Below, one piece after another: positions 63,183-64,000 of a DNA stretch of 64,000 nucleotides. The DNA lies in contig NZ_CP047200.1 of NCBI RefSeq assembly GCF_030408675.1, positions 2,542,001 to 2,606,000 of the forward strand. The letters run 5' to 3'. Source of the stretch: Corynebacterium durum (GTDB taxonomy: Bacteria > Actinomycetota > Actinomycetes > Mycobacteriales > Mycobacteriaceae). The notes beneath the pieces were generated by a model. It saw only the letters and a list, made by a program, of their open reading frames with translations. It ran no database searches and was not told the origin of the DNA. The position numbers and the translations under genes were made by a program. The stretch's first letter is position 1, and each line of letters begins with the position of its first letter.

Positions 63183-64000
63183 CTACTTATTGCACTTCAC
63201 AATCGGCGAGGGATCATAGACGGTGGTTGTGGTGTCGCGGGAGATTTCGCGACCGTCGAGACCCTTCACGATGCGGGTGTCGGAGGTGGTGAACCCGGGG
63301 GCGCCGCTGGAGGGGGTGCAGTCGTTGCCGCTCAGATTGACGGTGTTGGGTTGTGTTTGCGCCCACCGCCCGCCGGAGACGGATTCAACGTTGACGGTTT
63401 TTACGCCCATGAGTTTGACGGTGACGTTTTTATCGTCGGCGGAGGTGCTGATCAGCACCGGGTACTGCGAGGTGTTTTTGAATTTCAGGTCAATGGCACC
63501 TTCATACACGGTTGCCTCACGGCCCGCCGGGTAACGGGAAATGTAGTAGCTGTGCGGGGTGTGCGCCACATCCTCCATGCCGGCGAAGTAGGCGGCGTTG
63601 TACAAGGTCGTGGCGAACTGGCTAATACCGCCGCCAACGGCTTTATCGGCGCGTCCGTTCAAAATAATGCCCGATTCCACGAAGCCCTGCGCGGCACCGC
63701 GCGGACCGGTGTAGCCGTTGAGGGAGAAGGTATCACCGGGTGCGACCATCGCGCCGTTGACAATCTCGGCGGTCTTGCGAATATTCACGCCTGAGGCCTC
63801 CGCAAAGCCCCCGGTGGTGAACTCGCCCACCACCTGGTCGAACGTCGCCTTTTCGGCTTGCTCGGTGGTGAAGGTCGCGGGTTCGTCAATGTAGGCGACG
63901 TCAAATTCGCGCGGCTGATCGCCGATGATACGCCCCGGGAGGTCTTTCAGCAGCAGGTCCCAGTCGATACGCACGCCATCCACCGAGGGGGTCACGGAAC
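63183..64000 (-). CDS. VanW-family protein, C-terminal part
   Basis: The frame is open to the right window edge, so the start lies outside; a GTG at 63995 is only internal. The 272 visible residues contain the VanW domain: FTTGGFAEASGVNIRKTAEIVNGAMVAPGDTFSLNGYTGPR, GIILNGRADKAVGGGISQFATTLYNAAYFAGME, HSYYISRYPAGREATVYE, and a C-terminal G5-like strand region with DCTPSSGAPGFTTSDTRIVKG and final YDPSPIVKCNK. Relatives are envelope proteins with a membrane anchor and peptidoglycan-binding domains before this part; their activity is unknown. Confidence 0.88.
   Translation of the reverse strand, partial: SVTPSVDGVRIDWDLLLKDLPGRIIGDQPREFDVAYIDEPATFTTEQAEKATFDQVVGEFTTGGFAEASGVNIRKTAEIVNGAMVAPGDTFSLNGYTGPRGAAQGFVESGIILNGRADKAVGGGISQFATTLYNAAYFAGMEDVAHTPHSYYISRYPAGREATVYEGAIDLKFKNTSQYPVLISTSADDKNVTVKLMGVKTVNVESVSGGRWAQTQPNTVNLSGNDCTPSSGAPGFTTSDTRIVKGLDGREISRDTTTTVYDPSPIVKCNK

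Overview
The window looks like a piece of a Corynebacterium chromosome. The main reasons are the assimilatory sulfate reduction cluster in the order cysI-cysX-cysH-cysD-cysN-cysY-cysZ with a divergent FprA-type reductase (the arrangement known from C. glutamicum), inverted repeats of the form TAGAC-N6-GTCTA (the McbR box), a dnaK-grpE-dnaJ-hspR locus and a clpB gene with HAIR elements (TTGAGT-N7-ACTCAA) and SigH-like promoters, and an ald/adhA pair. I cannot name the species. The putA gene lying next to dnaK, an extra gene inside the dnaK locus and several AT-rich accessory genes suggest it is not C. glutamicum itself.

Layout. 1-6.1 kb (minus strand): start of a FUSC-type membrane protein, class II aldolase, then a tightly packed set of a GH76 glycosidase, a TrmH-type RNA methyltransferase, pyrE, a membrane-anchored protein of unknown function and an SseA-like sulfurtransferase that lacks the usual catalytic cysteine. 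6.6-15.1 kb: the sulfate assimilation operon and divergent fpr2, separated by 650 bases carrying three McbR-like boxes. 15.2-17.6 kb: an AT-rich accessory module of two paralogous beta-helix-like proteins behind a WXG/ESX-like carrier protein that seems to have suffered a frameshift. 17.7-19.9 kb: two secreted proteins. 20-24.2 kb: clpB and a globin-reductase fusion. 24.2-31.8 kb: an ABC exporter whose permease is an internal duplication, a nitrilase, a helical protein plus DUF1023-like hydrolase pair, and the ethanol/acetaldehyde oxidation genes adhA and ald. 32.6-37.8 kb: heat-shock genes. 38.2-44.4 kb: bifunctional putA, a membrane protein, an AI-2E family transporter. 44.4-45.5 kb: a nucleosidase and a strongly shortened FprA paralogue, divergent, each with its own McbR-like box. 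45.5-49.7 kb: a secreted trypsin-like protease and a TetR-controlled ABC-2 exporter. 50.2-55 kb: a large membrane Fe-S reductase with a Pro/Ala-rich tail, a YcgR/YcgQ-like permease pair and two very small membrane proteins. 55.2-64 kb: an AlaT-like aminotransferase, a YibE/F-type protein, dcd, an unusual long hairpin, a degenerate ABC ATPase coupled to a YhgE/Pip protein, tRNA-Gly(CCC), an MmcQ/YjbR protein, an orphan HipB-like regulator with two operator copies, and the end of a VanW-family protein.

How the parts work together. The clearest functional theme is sulfur and methyl-cycle metabolism: sulfate uptake, activation and reduction (CysZ, CysDN, CysH, CysI with CysX and Fpr2 as likely electron donors and CysY for siroheme), and a second locus in which a nucleosidase that may consume S-adenosylhomocysteine is paired with a mini-FprA. 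The same box type at both loci suggests one regulon. The second theme is protein quality control (ClpB, DnaK, GrpE, DnaJ) under HspR and probably SigH. No insertion sequence, prophage, rRNA or CRISPR array was seen. All assignments come from reading the sequence and from knowledge of protein families; no database search was run.
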